Shown: positions 34,675 to 41,465 of the stretch, one piece after another
Position numbering within the stretch: position 1 is the first letter of the stretch
Layout: each line of letters starts with the position of its first letter
Origin: Streptomyces silaceus
GTDB lineage: Bacteria; Actinomycetota; Actinomycetes; Streptomycetales; Streptomycetaceae
NCBI RefSeq assembly: GCF_001419745.1
Contig: NZ_LIRJ01000190.1
Span: 1 to 62,650 of the forward strand
DNA length: 62,650 nucleotides
Reading direction: 5' to 3'
Position numbers and translations under genes: made by a program
Notes under the pieces: model-generated
The model's input: the letters and a program-made list of their open reading frames with translations, nothing else
Databases searched by the model: none
What the model was told of the DNA's origin: nothing

Positions 34675-35157
34675 TCAGCCCAGGTCGGGGGCGTGCATCG
34701 CGCGTACGCCCTCGATGTTGCCGTCGAGGTAGTGCCGCAGCGACAGCGGTACGAGATGGACCGAGGCGATGCCGACCCGGGTGAAGGGCACGTGCACGAT
34801 CTCGTACTCGCCGCACGGCTCCTCGATCTCGGGGCCGTGCCGCAGGCCGGTGTTCATGGACTCCAGGCGGCAGACGAAGAAGTGCTGCACCTTCACACCA
34901 GTGGCCCCGCCGTCCTCACCGATGTGCTCCACGGTGTCGACGAAACAGGGCACCACATCGCTGACCTTGGCGCCGAGCTCCTCGTGGACCTCGCGGTGCA
35001 GCGCGTCGACTACGGTGGCGTCCCCGGGCTCCACGCCGCCGCCCGGGGTGACCCAGTACGGATCGACGCCGGGCTTGGTCCGCTTGATCAGGATCAGGTC
35101 GTCTCCGTCCAGCAGGACGGCGCGTGCGGTGCGCTTGACCACGGGTCGGACGGTCAT
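34675..35157 (-). CDS. Nudix hydrolase
   Basis: 160 residues. The Nudix box is GGGVEPGDATVVDALHREVHEELG, seen at about residues 40-63 (key residues Gly, Glu and REVHEELG). Preceding KRTARAVLLDGDDLILIKR is the first strand pair. It hydrolyses a nucleoside-diphosphate-linked compound; substrate unknown. ATG 35157 lacks a clear Shine-Dalgarno. It lies 59 bp downstream of a lysR gene on the same strand, with a near-match parS in the gap. Confidence 0.9.
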   Translation of the reverse strand: MTVRPVVKRTARAVLLDGDDLILIKRTKPGVDPYWVTPGGGVEPGDATVVDALHREVHEELGAKVSDVVPCFVDTVEHIGEDGGATGVKVQHFFVCRLESMNTGLRHGPEIEEPCGEYEIVHVPFTRVGIASVHLVPLSLRHYLDGNIEGVRAMHAPDLG

Positions 35158-35178
35158 GGGAGAAATGTGGCCCGGACT

Positions 35179-35192
35179 GTTCCACGTGAAAC
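35179..35192. other. Degenerate parS-like site
   Basis: GTTCCACGTGAAAC, one mismatch from parS and asymmetric (on the minus strand it reads GTTTCACGTGGAAC). It lies between lysR and the Nudix gene. ParB binding is likely to be weaker than at exact sites. Confidence 0.5.
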
Positions 35193-35216
35193 ATCGCGAA
35201 CCAGCCGGGACCCCCA

Positions 35217-36122
35217 TCAAGCCCAGTCGACGGCGGCACGCAGCAGCCACTCGTGCGCCCGCGCGATGTGCGGCATCGCGAGCGTTCCCGCGCGCACCGC
35301 CAGGAAGTACGTGCGCAGCGGAGGCACCGTGGGATCGAGGAGCGCGACGACGTCCCCGCGCCGGAGGGCCTCGGCGCACAGATAGCGGGGCAGTACGGCC
35401 AGGCCGGCGCCCGCGGCCGCGCAGGCCAGCACCGCGCGCAGATCCGGCACGATGACGGCGCCGGACGCCGCGGGGCGGGCGTCGAAGACCGCGGCCCAGT
35501 AGCGCGAGACGAACGGCAGCGACTCGTGCACCTCGACCACCGGAAGGTTCTCCAGCGACGGCGCTCCCCCACGGCGCGGCGTGCCCGGACCGATGTGGGC
35601 GGCCCAGCGCTTGCCCGCGACCAGGACGTGCTCCTCGTCGCAGAGCGGCGTCGCGGAGAGCAGCGTGCCGCGTGGCCGGGCCGTGGTGATGACCAGGTCA
35701 TGGTGCCCGGCGGCGAGCCCGTCGAGGACCTCGTCGGCGGTGCCGAACGAGGCACGCAGGGCGTAGCTCTGGCTGTCCTGGCCGGTCAGCGTGGTGAGGG
35801 AGGGCAGGGCGCGTTCGGCGGTGAACTCCGGAGGGCCCGCGAGGTGGAGTGTGCGTACCGGCGAATCCTCGTCGAGCCCGTACTCGGCGATCTCCACCAG
35901 GGCGTCCAGGTGCGGGGCGGCCTTGTGGGCGAGCTCGTCGCCGATGCTCGTGGGCGTCACGCCGCGGGCCTGACGCAGGAAGAGCGGGCGGCCCAGCTGC
36001 CGCTCCAGAGTGCGGATCTGCGAGGTGACGGCGGGCTGGGAGAGCCCGAGCAGCGCCGCCGCGCGCGTGAAGGAACCGGCCCGGTGCACCGTCACGAAGG
36101 TGCGCAGCAGGGCCAGATCCAT
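35217..36122 (-). CDS. LysR family transcriptional regulator
   Basis: 301 residues. The N-terminal HTH reads MDLALLRTFVTVHRAGSFTR then LLGLSQPAVTSQIRTLERQL; the effector domain (about 90-295) is of the type II periplasmic-binding fold. ATG 36122 has AGGGGAGGG upstream; the frame extends to 36221 without a better start. No divergent target gene exists here, so its regulon is not obvious; the downstream Nudix gene could be in the same transcript. Confidence 0.92.
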   Translation of the reverse strand: MDLALLRTFVTVHRAGSFTRAAALLGLSQPAVTSQIRTLERQLGRPLFLRQARGVTPTSIGDELAHKAAPHLDALVEIAEYGLDEDSPVRTLHLAGPPEFTAERALPSLTTLTGQDSQSYALRASFGTADEVLDGLAAGHHDLVITTARPRGTLLSATPLCDEEHVLVAGKRWAAHIGPGTPRRGGAPSLENLPVVEVHESLPFVSRYWAAVFDARPAASGAVIVPDLRAVLACAAAGAGLAVLPRYLCAEALRRGDVVALLDPTVPPLRTYFLAVRAGTLAMPHIARAHEWLLRAAVDWA

Positions 36123-36162
36123 GGCGGCGTCCCTCCCCTTCCTGCTCTCAGGGCGCGCCCAA

Positions 36163-36180
36163 CTATAAATATGTCGATAG
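36163..36180. promoter_or_regulatory. LysR-type box upstream of lysR
   Basis: CTAT-N10-ATAG dyad in the AT-rich promoter region 41 bp upstream of the lysR start, compatible with the loose LysR consensus (T-N11-A) and autoregulation. Confidence 0.4.
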
Positions 36181-36260
36181 GTCTCTGTCGCTACTGTGAT
36201 TGGACACTGACACAGAGTCAACTAGCCTTGTTCGCGCGGTTCTTCGCGCGCAGAACCGGA

Positions 36261-36297
36261 ACGGTCCGAGCCACGAGGGGGGAGGCTCGGACCGTTC
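36261..36297 (-). terminator. Terminator after the PLP enzyme gene
   Basis: 13-bp perfect stem (36261-36273 and 36285-36297) with an 11-nt loop, 40 bp downstream of the PLP enzyme stop codon. Confidence 0.82.
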
Positions 36298-36337
36298 GTT
36301 GTGCGGAGAACGGGTGCGTGTGCCCCGCGGCGAGCGG

Positions 36338-37573
36338 TCAGCCCGCCGAATCGGCCGACTCGTCCAACGCGCGCAGTACGTCCGCCACCAGGTCGGCGGG
36401 GTCCTCGGCGCCCGCGGAGAACCGGATGAAGCCCTCCGACACGGCGTCGCCGCCCCAGCGCCGACGGCGCTCGGCCGTGGACCGCACCCCGCCGAAGCTC
36501 GTCGCGTCGTCGACGAGACGCAGCGCTTCGAGGAAACGCTCGGCACGCGCGCGCGTGGGCAGCGTGAAGGAGACCACGCACCCGAAGCGCCTCATCTGCT
36601 GCGCGGCGATCTTGTGCGAGGGGTCGTCGGGCAGCCCGGGGTAGCGCAGCCCCGACACCTCCGGACGGTCGCGCAGCGCCTCGGCGAGGGCCAGGGCGTT
36701 CGCGTTCTGCCGGTCGGCGCGCAGCTGGAGCGTGGCGAGCGAGCGGTGCGCGAGCCAGGCCTCCATCGGGCCCGGAATCGCCCCGACGATCTTGCGCCAG
36801 CGCCGCACGGACGCGGTCAGCTCCGCGTCGCGGCAGGCGACGTACCCCAGAAGGATGTCGCCGTGCCCGGTGAGCATCTTGGTGCCGCTGGCCACCGAGA
36901 AGTCGGCTCCGAGCTCCAGGGGGCGCTGGCCGAGCGGCGTGGCCAGGGTGTTGTCGACCGCCACCAGGGCACCGCGCGCGTGGGCCGCCTCGACGAGCCG
37001 GCGCACGTCGCACACGTCGAGGCCCGGGTTGGAGGGCGTCTCGATCCACAGCAGCTTGGCGCCGTCCAGCACGTCGAGCTGGGCGTCGCCGCCGGTCGGG
37101 GCGGTGCGCACCTCGATGCCGTACGCCGTGAGCTGCTCGCTCACCAGCGGCAGCACCTGATAGCCGTCGTCCGGCAGGACCACCGCGTCACCGGCACGCA
37201 GCTGCGAGAACAGCACCGCCGAGATGGCGGCCATGCCGGACGCGAAGACCAGCGTCTCGACGCCCTCCGAGGGGGTCGGAGCCGCAGAGTCCGGGGCCTG
37301 GGAATCCGAGGCCGGAGAGCTTGCGGTCCGGGAGCCCGGAGTCTGAGAGTCCGGCGCCTCCAGCTCGCTGATGGCGCGCTCCAGGTGCGTCCAGGTGGGG
37401 TTCTCGTCCCGTCCGTAGGCGTATCCGCCCGTGGGGTCGCCCGGCAGGTGGAAATGGGCCGCGAACACCGGGCCGGGAAGCGTCGGTTCGTGCTTCACCG
37501 GCTCCGGGAGCCCGGCCCGCACCGCGCGTGTGCCGTCGCCTATGGGACCCGTGGACTCCGATTCCGTCGTCAT
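36338..37573 (-). CDS. Cystathionine gamma-lyase/synthase family PLP enzyme with insertion
   Basis: A 411-residue Cys/Met-metabolism PLP enzyme: GGYAYGRDENPTWTHLERAI at the N-terminus, FASGMAAISAVLF, the cofactor aspartate in VAVDNTLATP, and the PLP lysine Lys232 in SGTKMLTGH. It acts in sulfur amino-acid transsulfuration (lyase or synthase; not distinguishable by eye). Unusual is a low-complexity insertion at residues 73-104 (rich in Pro, Ser, Ala and Asp) between ISELE and VETLVFASG, a position normally occupied by a short turn. The start ATG overlaps the ptpA stop codon by 4 bp (ATGA), giving translational coupling. Confidence 0.88.
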   Translation of the reverse strand: MTTESESTGPIGDGTRAVRAGLPEPVKHEPTLPGPVFAAHFHLPGDPTGGYAYGRDENPTWTHLERAISELEAPDSQTPGSRTASSPASDSQAPDSAAPTPSEGVETLVFASGMAAISAVLFSQLRAGDAVVLPDDGYQVLPLVSEQLTAYGIEVRTAPTGGDAQLDVLDGAKLLWIETPSNPGLDVCDVRRLVEAAHARGALVAVDNTLATPLGQRPLELGADFSVASGTKMLTGHGDILLGYVACRDAELTASVRRWRKIVGAIPGPMEAWLAHRSLATLQLRADRQNANALALAEALRDRPEVSGLRYPGLPDDPSHKIAAQQMRRFGCVVSFTLPTRARAERFLEALRLVDDATSFGGVRSTAERRRRWGGDAVSEGFIRFSAGAEDPADLVADVLRALDESADSAG

Positions 37574-38058
37574 GCCGCCCGCCTTTCCACTGCTTCACGT
37601 ACCGCGTCGAGCAGGCCTTCGCTCGCCGCCTCGACCATTCTCAGGCACTCCTCGAACCCCTCGAAGTCCCCGTAGTAGGGGTCGGGCACGTCCAGGTCGT
37701 CGGCGGCCGGGTCGTACGAGCGCAGCAGCCGCACCTTGTCCGCGTCGGCCGCGGTCGGCGCCAGCCGGCGCAGCGCCCGCAGGTGCCCGGCGTCCAGGGC
37801 GATGACGAGGTCGAGCCGCGCGAACCAGTCGGCATGGAACTGGCGGGCGACATGGTCGCTCTCGTAGTCGGCCGCTCGCAGGACGGAGACGGTGCGCGGG
37901 TCGGCACCGTCCCCCTCGTGCCAGCCGTCGGTGCCCGCGCTGTCCACCGCGACCAGGTCACCGAGCCCGGCCTCCTCGACGCGGGCGCGGAAGACGGACT
38001 CGGCCATCGGGGACCGGCAGATGTTGCCGGTGCAGACGAAACACACGGAGAAGGGCAT
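37570..38058 (-). CDS. ptpA: Low-molecular-weight protein-tyrosine phosphatase
   Basis: 162 residues. Catalytic P-loop C9-TGNIC-R15-S at the N-terminus and the general-acid loop DVPDPYYGDFEGF near residues 125-137 are diagnostic. PtpA of S. coelicolor is a characterised phosphotyrosine phosphatase affecting antibiotic production; assignment to it is from gene order and remembered sequence. The 3' end overlaps the PLP enzyme gene (ATGA), and the 5' end is 9 bp from the holin-like gene, so the three probably form one transcript. Confidence 0.93.
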   Translation of the reverse strand: MPFSVCFVCTGNICRSPMAESVFRARVEEAGLGDLVAVDSAGTDGWHEGDGADPRTVSVLRAADYESDHVARQFHADWFARLDLVIALDAGHLRALRRLAPTAADADKVRLLRSYDPAADDLDVPDPYYGDFEGFEECLRMVEAASEGLLDAVREAVERRAA

Positions 38059-38067
38059 GGGGCGGGA

Positions 38068-38445
38068 TCAGTCCTCGTCGGGGAGCACGACGTTCATGGC
38101 CCAGGACACGACCGAGATGATCAGGCCGCCCAGGACGGCGGTCCAGAAGCCCTCGACGTGGAAGCTGACGTCGAGCTTGTCGGCCAGCCATGACGTGAGC
38201 AGCAGCATCAGGGCGTTCACCACGAGGGTGATCAGGCCGAGCGTCAGGATGAACAACGGGAAGGTGAGGACCTTCACCACCGGCTTGACCAGGAAGTTCA
38301 CCAGCCCGAAGAGCAGGGCGACGATGATGAGCGTGCCCACCTTCTTGCCCGTGCTGTCGCCGGTCAGGGTGATCTTGTCGAGCAGCCACACGGCGACGGC
38401 CAGGGCCGCGGCGTTGGCGATCGTCTTGACTACAAAATTCTTCAT
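38068..38445 (-). CDS. Phage holin family (YvlD-like) membrane protein
   Basis: 125 residues with four helices (NAAALAVAVWLLDKI; VGTLIIVALLFGLVNFLVK; LILTLGLITLVVNALMLLL-type; FWTAVLGGLIISVVSWAM). The motif VNFLVKPVVKVLTFPLFILT is typical of the PF04020 holin_4_2 family, which is housekeeping and not phage-borne. Function unknown. It is first of the three-gene unit with ptpA and the PLP enzyme. Confidence 0.88.
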   Translation of the reverse strand: MKNFVVKTIANAAALAVAVWLLDKITLTGDSTGKKVGTLIIVALLFGLVNFLVKPVVKVLTFPLFILTLGLITLVVNALMLLLTSWLADKLDVSFHVEGFWTAVLGGLIISVVSWAMNVVLPDED

Positions 38446-38637
38446 GTGTCTGATCGTGGCAGACGCGGGCCGCGAACGTCCGGTGCGCGAGGGGCGGCGG
38501 GCGTCGGCACGACGCGCACCGGCAGCATGGGCGGCGACAAGCGGCGACAAGCGGCGGCAGCGGCGATCAGCGGCTGCGCGGCACACGGCATGAGCAGCGG
38601 CAAACGGCAGAGCAGCGGCAAGGGGCGTACGAGGGCG

Positions 38638-38955
38638 ATGAAGGCATTCCGACTGGACGAGCTGGAGGCGGAGCGGGCCGCGAACGACGGCGCGTATCTG
38701 CAGTTCCTGCGGGAGCGGAACATGTCGGTCGGGCTGTACGCGCTCGACGCCGGCGCCACCGACCCGCAGCAGCCGCACGGGCAGGACGAGGTGTACATGG
38801 TCGTCAGCGGCCGGGCCTCGATCACCGTCGGCATGGAGACCACGCAGGTGGCGCGCGGCAGCGTCGTCTACGTGCCGGCCGGGGTCGCCCACAAGTTCCA
38901 TCACATCAGCGAGGACCTGCGCGTTCTCGTCGTCTTCTCCCCTCCTGAGGGCTGA
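38638..38955 (+). CDS. Cupin domain protein
   Basis: 105 residues, one cupin barrel: HGQDEVYMVVSGRASITVG is motif 1 (His, Glu; the spacing fits metal binding) and GSVVYVPAGVAHKFHHI motif 2. Small cupins often bind a metal and a small ligand; function unknown. ATG 38638 (MKAFRLDELE) is preferred over ATG 38590, whose 16-residue extension is Ser/Gly/Lys-rich and lacks a Shine-Dalgarno. The 192-bp gap to the divergent holin-like gene contains short GCGGCGACAA-type repeats. Confidence 0.85.
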   Translation: MKAFRLDELEAERAANDGAYLQFLRERNMSVGLYALDAGATDPQQPHGQDEVYMVVSGRASITVGMETTQVARGSVVYVPAGVAHKFHHISEDLRVLVVFSPPEG

Positions 38956-38967
38956 CTCGACAGAGGG

Positions 38968-38996
38968 TCCGACCTCGGGGTTCCCTCAGGGTCGGA
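38968..38996 (+). terminator. Weak terminator after the cupin gene
   Basis: TCCGACC / GGTCGGA 7-bp stem (38968-38974 and 38990-38996) with a 15-nt loop, 13 bp after the stop codon. Confidence 0.5.
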
Positions 38997-39101
38997 TCAG
39001 GGGAGTACGGGGGATCCGAGGCCCCCGTTCGGCTCTTCGGCGCCCTAGCATCGAATGCAAGAAGTACGGGACTTGCAGAGAAGCAGAGAGAGGTAAGGAC
39101 G

Positions 39102-39323
39102 ATGGCGGCGAAGGAGATCTTTGCGGGAATGCCGTGGTGGGTGAAGTGGGTGGCCGTGCCGGTCATCGCGCTCGTCGTGTTCGGCAGCCTGATAGCGAGC
39201 GTTGTCGGATTCGTGATCGGTCTGCTCTTCAAGGCGCTGCTTTTCGTCGCGCTGGTCGGTGGACTCATCTACGTCGTACGGAAGTTCATATCCGGCTCCT
39301 CTTCTTCCCGCAGCGACTGGTGA
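39102..39323 (+). CDS. DUF5326 family small membrane protein
   Basis: 73 residues with two hydrophobic helices (PWWVKWVAVPVIALVVFGSL; VGFVIGLLFKALLFVALVGG) and a Ser-rich basic tail ending SRSDW. The layout matches streptomycete DUF5326; function unknown. GAGAGGTAAGGACG precedes the ATG. It is followed by a repeat-rich spacer before ssgR. Confidence 0.88.
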   Translation: MAAKEIFAGMPWWVKWVAVPVIALVVFGSLIASVVGFVIGLLFKALLFVALVGGLIYVVRKFISGSSSSRSDW

Positions 39324-39738
39324 CGTCCGTTTCCGGCGGCGATGGTGCTCTCTGTTCGGCGGCTCTCATCCACCGGCTCCTATTCGGCGACGCCCATTCG
39401 GCGACTCCCGTTCGGTAACTCCCGTTCGGTGGCCGCTGGTCGATGGCCACCGCGTTCGATGACCACGGTTTCGATGGCCAACGTGTTCGATGGGCGCCGT
39501 GCGACGAGCACCGTTCGGTGGCTGCCGTTCGACCGTTGTTCGTCGACCACCGACTGGTGACTTTCCGCAACGGTTCCCTCGCCCGGGGGAAGTTTCCCGG
39601 CAGGGCGCCGTAGAGCGGTGGCCAAGGGTTAGAGTCCGAAAACCGACGCGGGGTGCGATCCCCGCGGACGGGCGCACTGCCCCTTCCCCCGGTGATCCGG
39701 GCAAGGGCGGGGACCCCCACGCGCTTCGGGAGCGAACC
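39324..39738. other. 415-bp spacer before ssgR
   Basis: No gene is supported. It consists of a degenerate 14-15-bp tandem array (39382-39552) followed by a short unique stretch with the ssgR promoter and a GGGAG Shine-Dalgarno at 39728-39732. Confidence 0.7.
39382..39552. repeat. Degenerate 14-15-bp tandem repeat, about 12 copies
   Basis: Units resembling TTCGRTGRCCACC, starting ATTCGGCGACGCCC, ATTCGGCGACTCCC, GTTCGGTAACTCCC, GTTCGGTGGCCGCTG and so on to GTCGACCACCG. The period stays at 14-15 bp while the sequence drifts. Confidence 0.8.
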
Positions 39739-40731
39739 TTGGCCGCGGTCGACATCACCACTTCACCGTTCGACGTCCCTTCGCCGATCGGCACCGCACC
39801 CGCCGACGCGCTCTCCCGGACGGACGCGCTCTCCCGGACGGACGTGGTCTCCCCAACGGACGCGGTCTCCCCAACGCAACCGGACCCGAAACCGGAACCA
39901 TGCCTGGACTCGGCCCCGGCCCCGCACCCCGCGACCGCCGAAACCGGCAAGGCCGCCCCAGCCCCCTTGGTCGAGGCCGCCGTCGCGCCGACCCTCATCG
40001 GCTCCGTGCAGCGGGCCATGCGGCTCCTGGAGGCCGTCGCGTCGCACCAGGACGGGGCGCCCGCCAAACAGCTGGCCCGGGAGGCGGGGCTCGCGCTCCC
40101 CACCGCGTACCACCTGCTGCGCACCCTGACCCACGAGGGCTATCTGCGCCGTGAGAAGGGCGTGTTCGTGCTCGGCGAGGCGGCCGAGCGCCTCAGCAGC
40201 AGCGGAGCGCAGCAGAATCGTCGCGGCACGATCGACGACTCGCTGGCACACTGGCGCGACACCATCGGCGTCCCCGTGTACTTCGCGGTCTACCGCGAGG
40301 GCGAGATCGATCTCGTGGCCGTGGCCGACACTCCGAGCAACCCCGCGGTGGAGGAGTGGGCGGACTTCCGTGAGACGGGTCATGCCCACGCGATCGGACA
40401 GTGTCTGCTCGGCCAGCTCGACGAGCGGGCACGGCAGGACCATCTTGCCCGCTATCCGGTTCAGTCGATCACTCGCTACTCGGTTCGGGACGACCGCACA
40501 TTCATGCGGCGGCTCGATGCGATGGAGCGGATGCGGCCCGTCGTGGAGCGTCAGGAGTACGCGCTCGGGACGGTCTGCGCGGCGATTCCGATCACGGCGG
40601 GGGACACGGCGGCGACCATGGCCATTTCCGTTCCCGCCTATCAGGCGGACCGGTTGCTGCCCGCGGCACAGAGGTTGCAGCGGGAGATCGGAAGGCTACT
40701 AGGGACACTCGCCTTCTCTATCAGCATCTGA
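39739..40731 (+). CDS. ssgR: SsgR, IclR-family activator of ssgA
   Basis: About 330 residues. The N-terminal 84 residues are Pro/Ala/Thr-rich, with four hexapeptide repeats. The IclR winged helix follows (GSVQRAMRLLEAVASHQDG, PTAYHLLRTLTHEGYL), then an effector domain (YFAVYREGEIDLVAV). SsgR activates ssgA in sporulating S. coelicolor (established). The TTG at 39739 has GGGAG 6 nt upstream and begins LAAVDITTSP; the length of the N-terminal extension is uncertain, since the conserved part begins near 39994. Gene order with ssgA directly downstream supports the name. Confidence 0.88.
   Translation: MAAVDITTSPFDVPSPIGTAPADALSRTDALSRTDVVSPTDAVSPTQPDPKPEPCLDSAPAPHPATAETGKAAPAPLVEAAVAPTLIGSVQRAMRLLEAVASHQDGAPAKQLAREAGLALPTAYHLLRTLTHEGYLRREKGVFVLGEAAERLSSSGAQQNRRGTIDDSLAHWRDTIGVPVYFAVYREGEIDLVAVADTPSNPAVEEWADFRETGHAHAIGQCLLGQLDERARQDHLARYPVQSITRYSVRDDRTFMRRLDAMERMRPVVERQEYALGTVCAAIPITAGDTAATMAISVPAYQADRLLPAAQRLQREIGRLLGTLAFSISI
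39805..39876 (+). repeat. Four 18-bp tandem repeats in the ssgR 5' end
   Basis: Two copies of GACGCGCTCTCCCGGACG then GACGTGGTCTCCCCAACG and GACGCGGTCTCCCCAACG, encoding D-A-L-S-R-T twice and D-V-V-S-P-T / D-A-V-S-P-T. The array is in frame and lies in the disordered N-terminus. Confidence 0.92.
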
Positions 40732-40772
40732 AAACTCACTCCTTGTGATCTGGTGTGTACGTTAAGCAAGAT

Positions 40773-40802
40773 GCCAGGAGTGTCAGGGAGTTGGTTCCTG
40801 GC
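40773..40802 (+). promoter_or_regulatory. Stem-loop in the ssgA leader
   Basis: GCCAGGA / TCCTGGC (40773-40779 and 40796-40802) between ssgR and ssgA, ending 32 nt before the ssgA start. It could be an SsgR-related site or an RNA structure; function not established. Confidence 0.35.
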
Positions 40803-40834
40803 CAGTTGAGGGCTATGTGACGGGGTAGGGCGCG

Positions 40835-41272
40835 ATGGGCGAGTCGGTGCAGGCAGAGGTCATGATGAGCTTCCTTGTTTCCGAGGAGCTCTCGTTTCGC
40901 ATCCCGGTGGAGCTGCGCTATGAGATCAACGATCCCTATGCCGTGCGGCTGACGTTCCATCTGCCCGGTGATGCCCCGGTGACGTGGACCTTCGGGCGGG
41001 AGCTGCTGATCGACGGCGTGGGCAGGCCGTGCGGGGACGGGGACGTGCGCATCGAGCCGACCGATCCCGACCTGCTCGACGAAGCGCTGATCAGGCTTCA
41101 GGTCGGCGGTGAACAGGCGCTGTTCAGGGTGGGCATTCCGCCGCTGCTGGCGTTCCTCGACCGTACGGACAAGCTGGTGCCGCTCGGGCAGGAGCGGGCG
41201 CTCGCCGACTTCGACACGCATCTCGACGAGGCGCTCGACCGGATCCTCGCCGAGGAGCAGAACGCCGGCTGA
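40835..41272 (+). CDS. ssgA: SsgA, sporulation-specific cell division protein
   Basis: 145 residues of the SALP family: VQAEVMMSFLVSEELSFRIP, then VELRYEINDPYAVRLTFHLP and FLDRTDKLVPLGQE, near identical to SsgA as I recall it, including the C-terminal ILAEEQNAG. SsgA marks sites of septation and branching in Streptomyces and is needed for sporulation. ATG 40835 has GGGGTAGGG upstream. It follows ssgR by 103 bp; convergent with a YibE/F gene across four 33-bp hairpin repeats. Confidence 0.96.
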   Translation: MGESVQAEVMMSFLVSEELSFRIPVELRYEINDPYAVRLTFHLPGDAPVTWTFGRELLIDGVGRPCGDGDVRIEPTDPDLLDEALIRLQVGGEQALFRVGIPPLLAFLDRTDKLVPLGQERALADFDTHLDEALDRILAEEQNAG

Positions 41273-41330
41273 TCTTCTGGGGGCAACAGGCTGATACGAA
41301 TGGCAGATTGGTGCATTTCGCATCCGCCCC

Positions 41331-41462
41331 GGCGTCTTTCCGTGAAGGTGCCGGATGCCCGTCGGCGTCTTTCCCCGAAGACGCCGGATGCCCGCTGGCG
41401 CCTTTCCCCGAAGACGCCGGATTCTCCCTGGCGTCTTCGGGAGAGGGCGCCGTATGCCCCTG
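41331..41462. repeat. Four tandem 33-bp hairpin units
   Basis: Units 41331-41363, 41364-41396, 41397-41429 and 41430-41462, each with GGCGTCTT...AAGACGCC-type arms (for example GGCGTCTT-TCCCCG-AAGACGCC). Substitutions in units 1 and 4 keep the stem through G-U pairs in the plus-strand RNA, and in unit 3 in the minus-strand RNA. The array fills the gap between ssgA and the stop codon of yibE/F. Confidence 0.9.
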
Positions 41463-41465
41463 TCG

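Noticed and set aside
38068..38445. Phage holin as sign of a prophage
   Set aside because: PF04020 proteins are chromosomal housekeeping membrane proteins; no other phage genes nearby.
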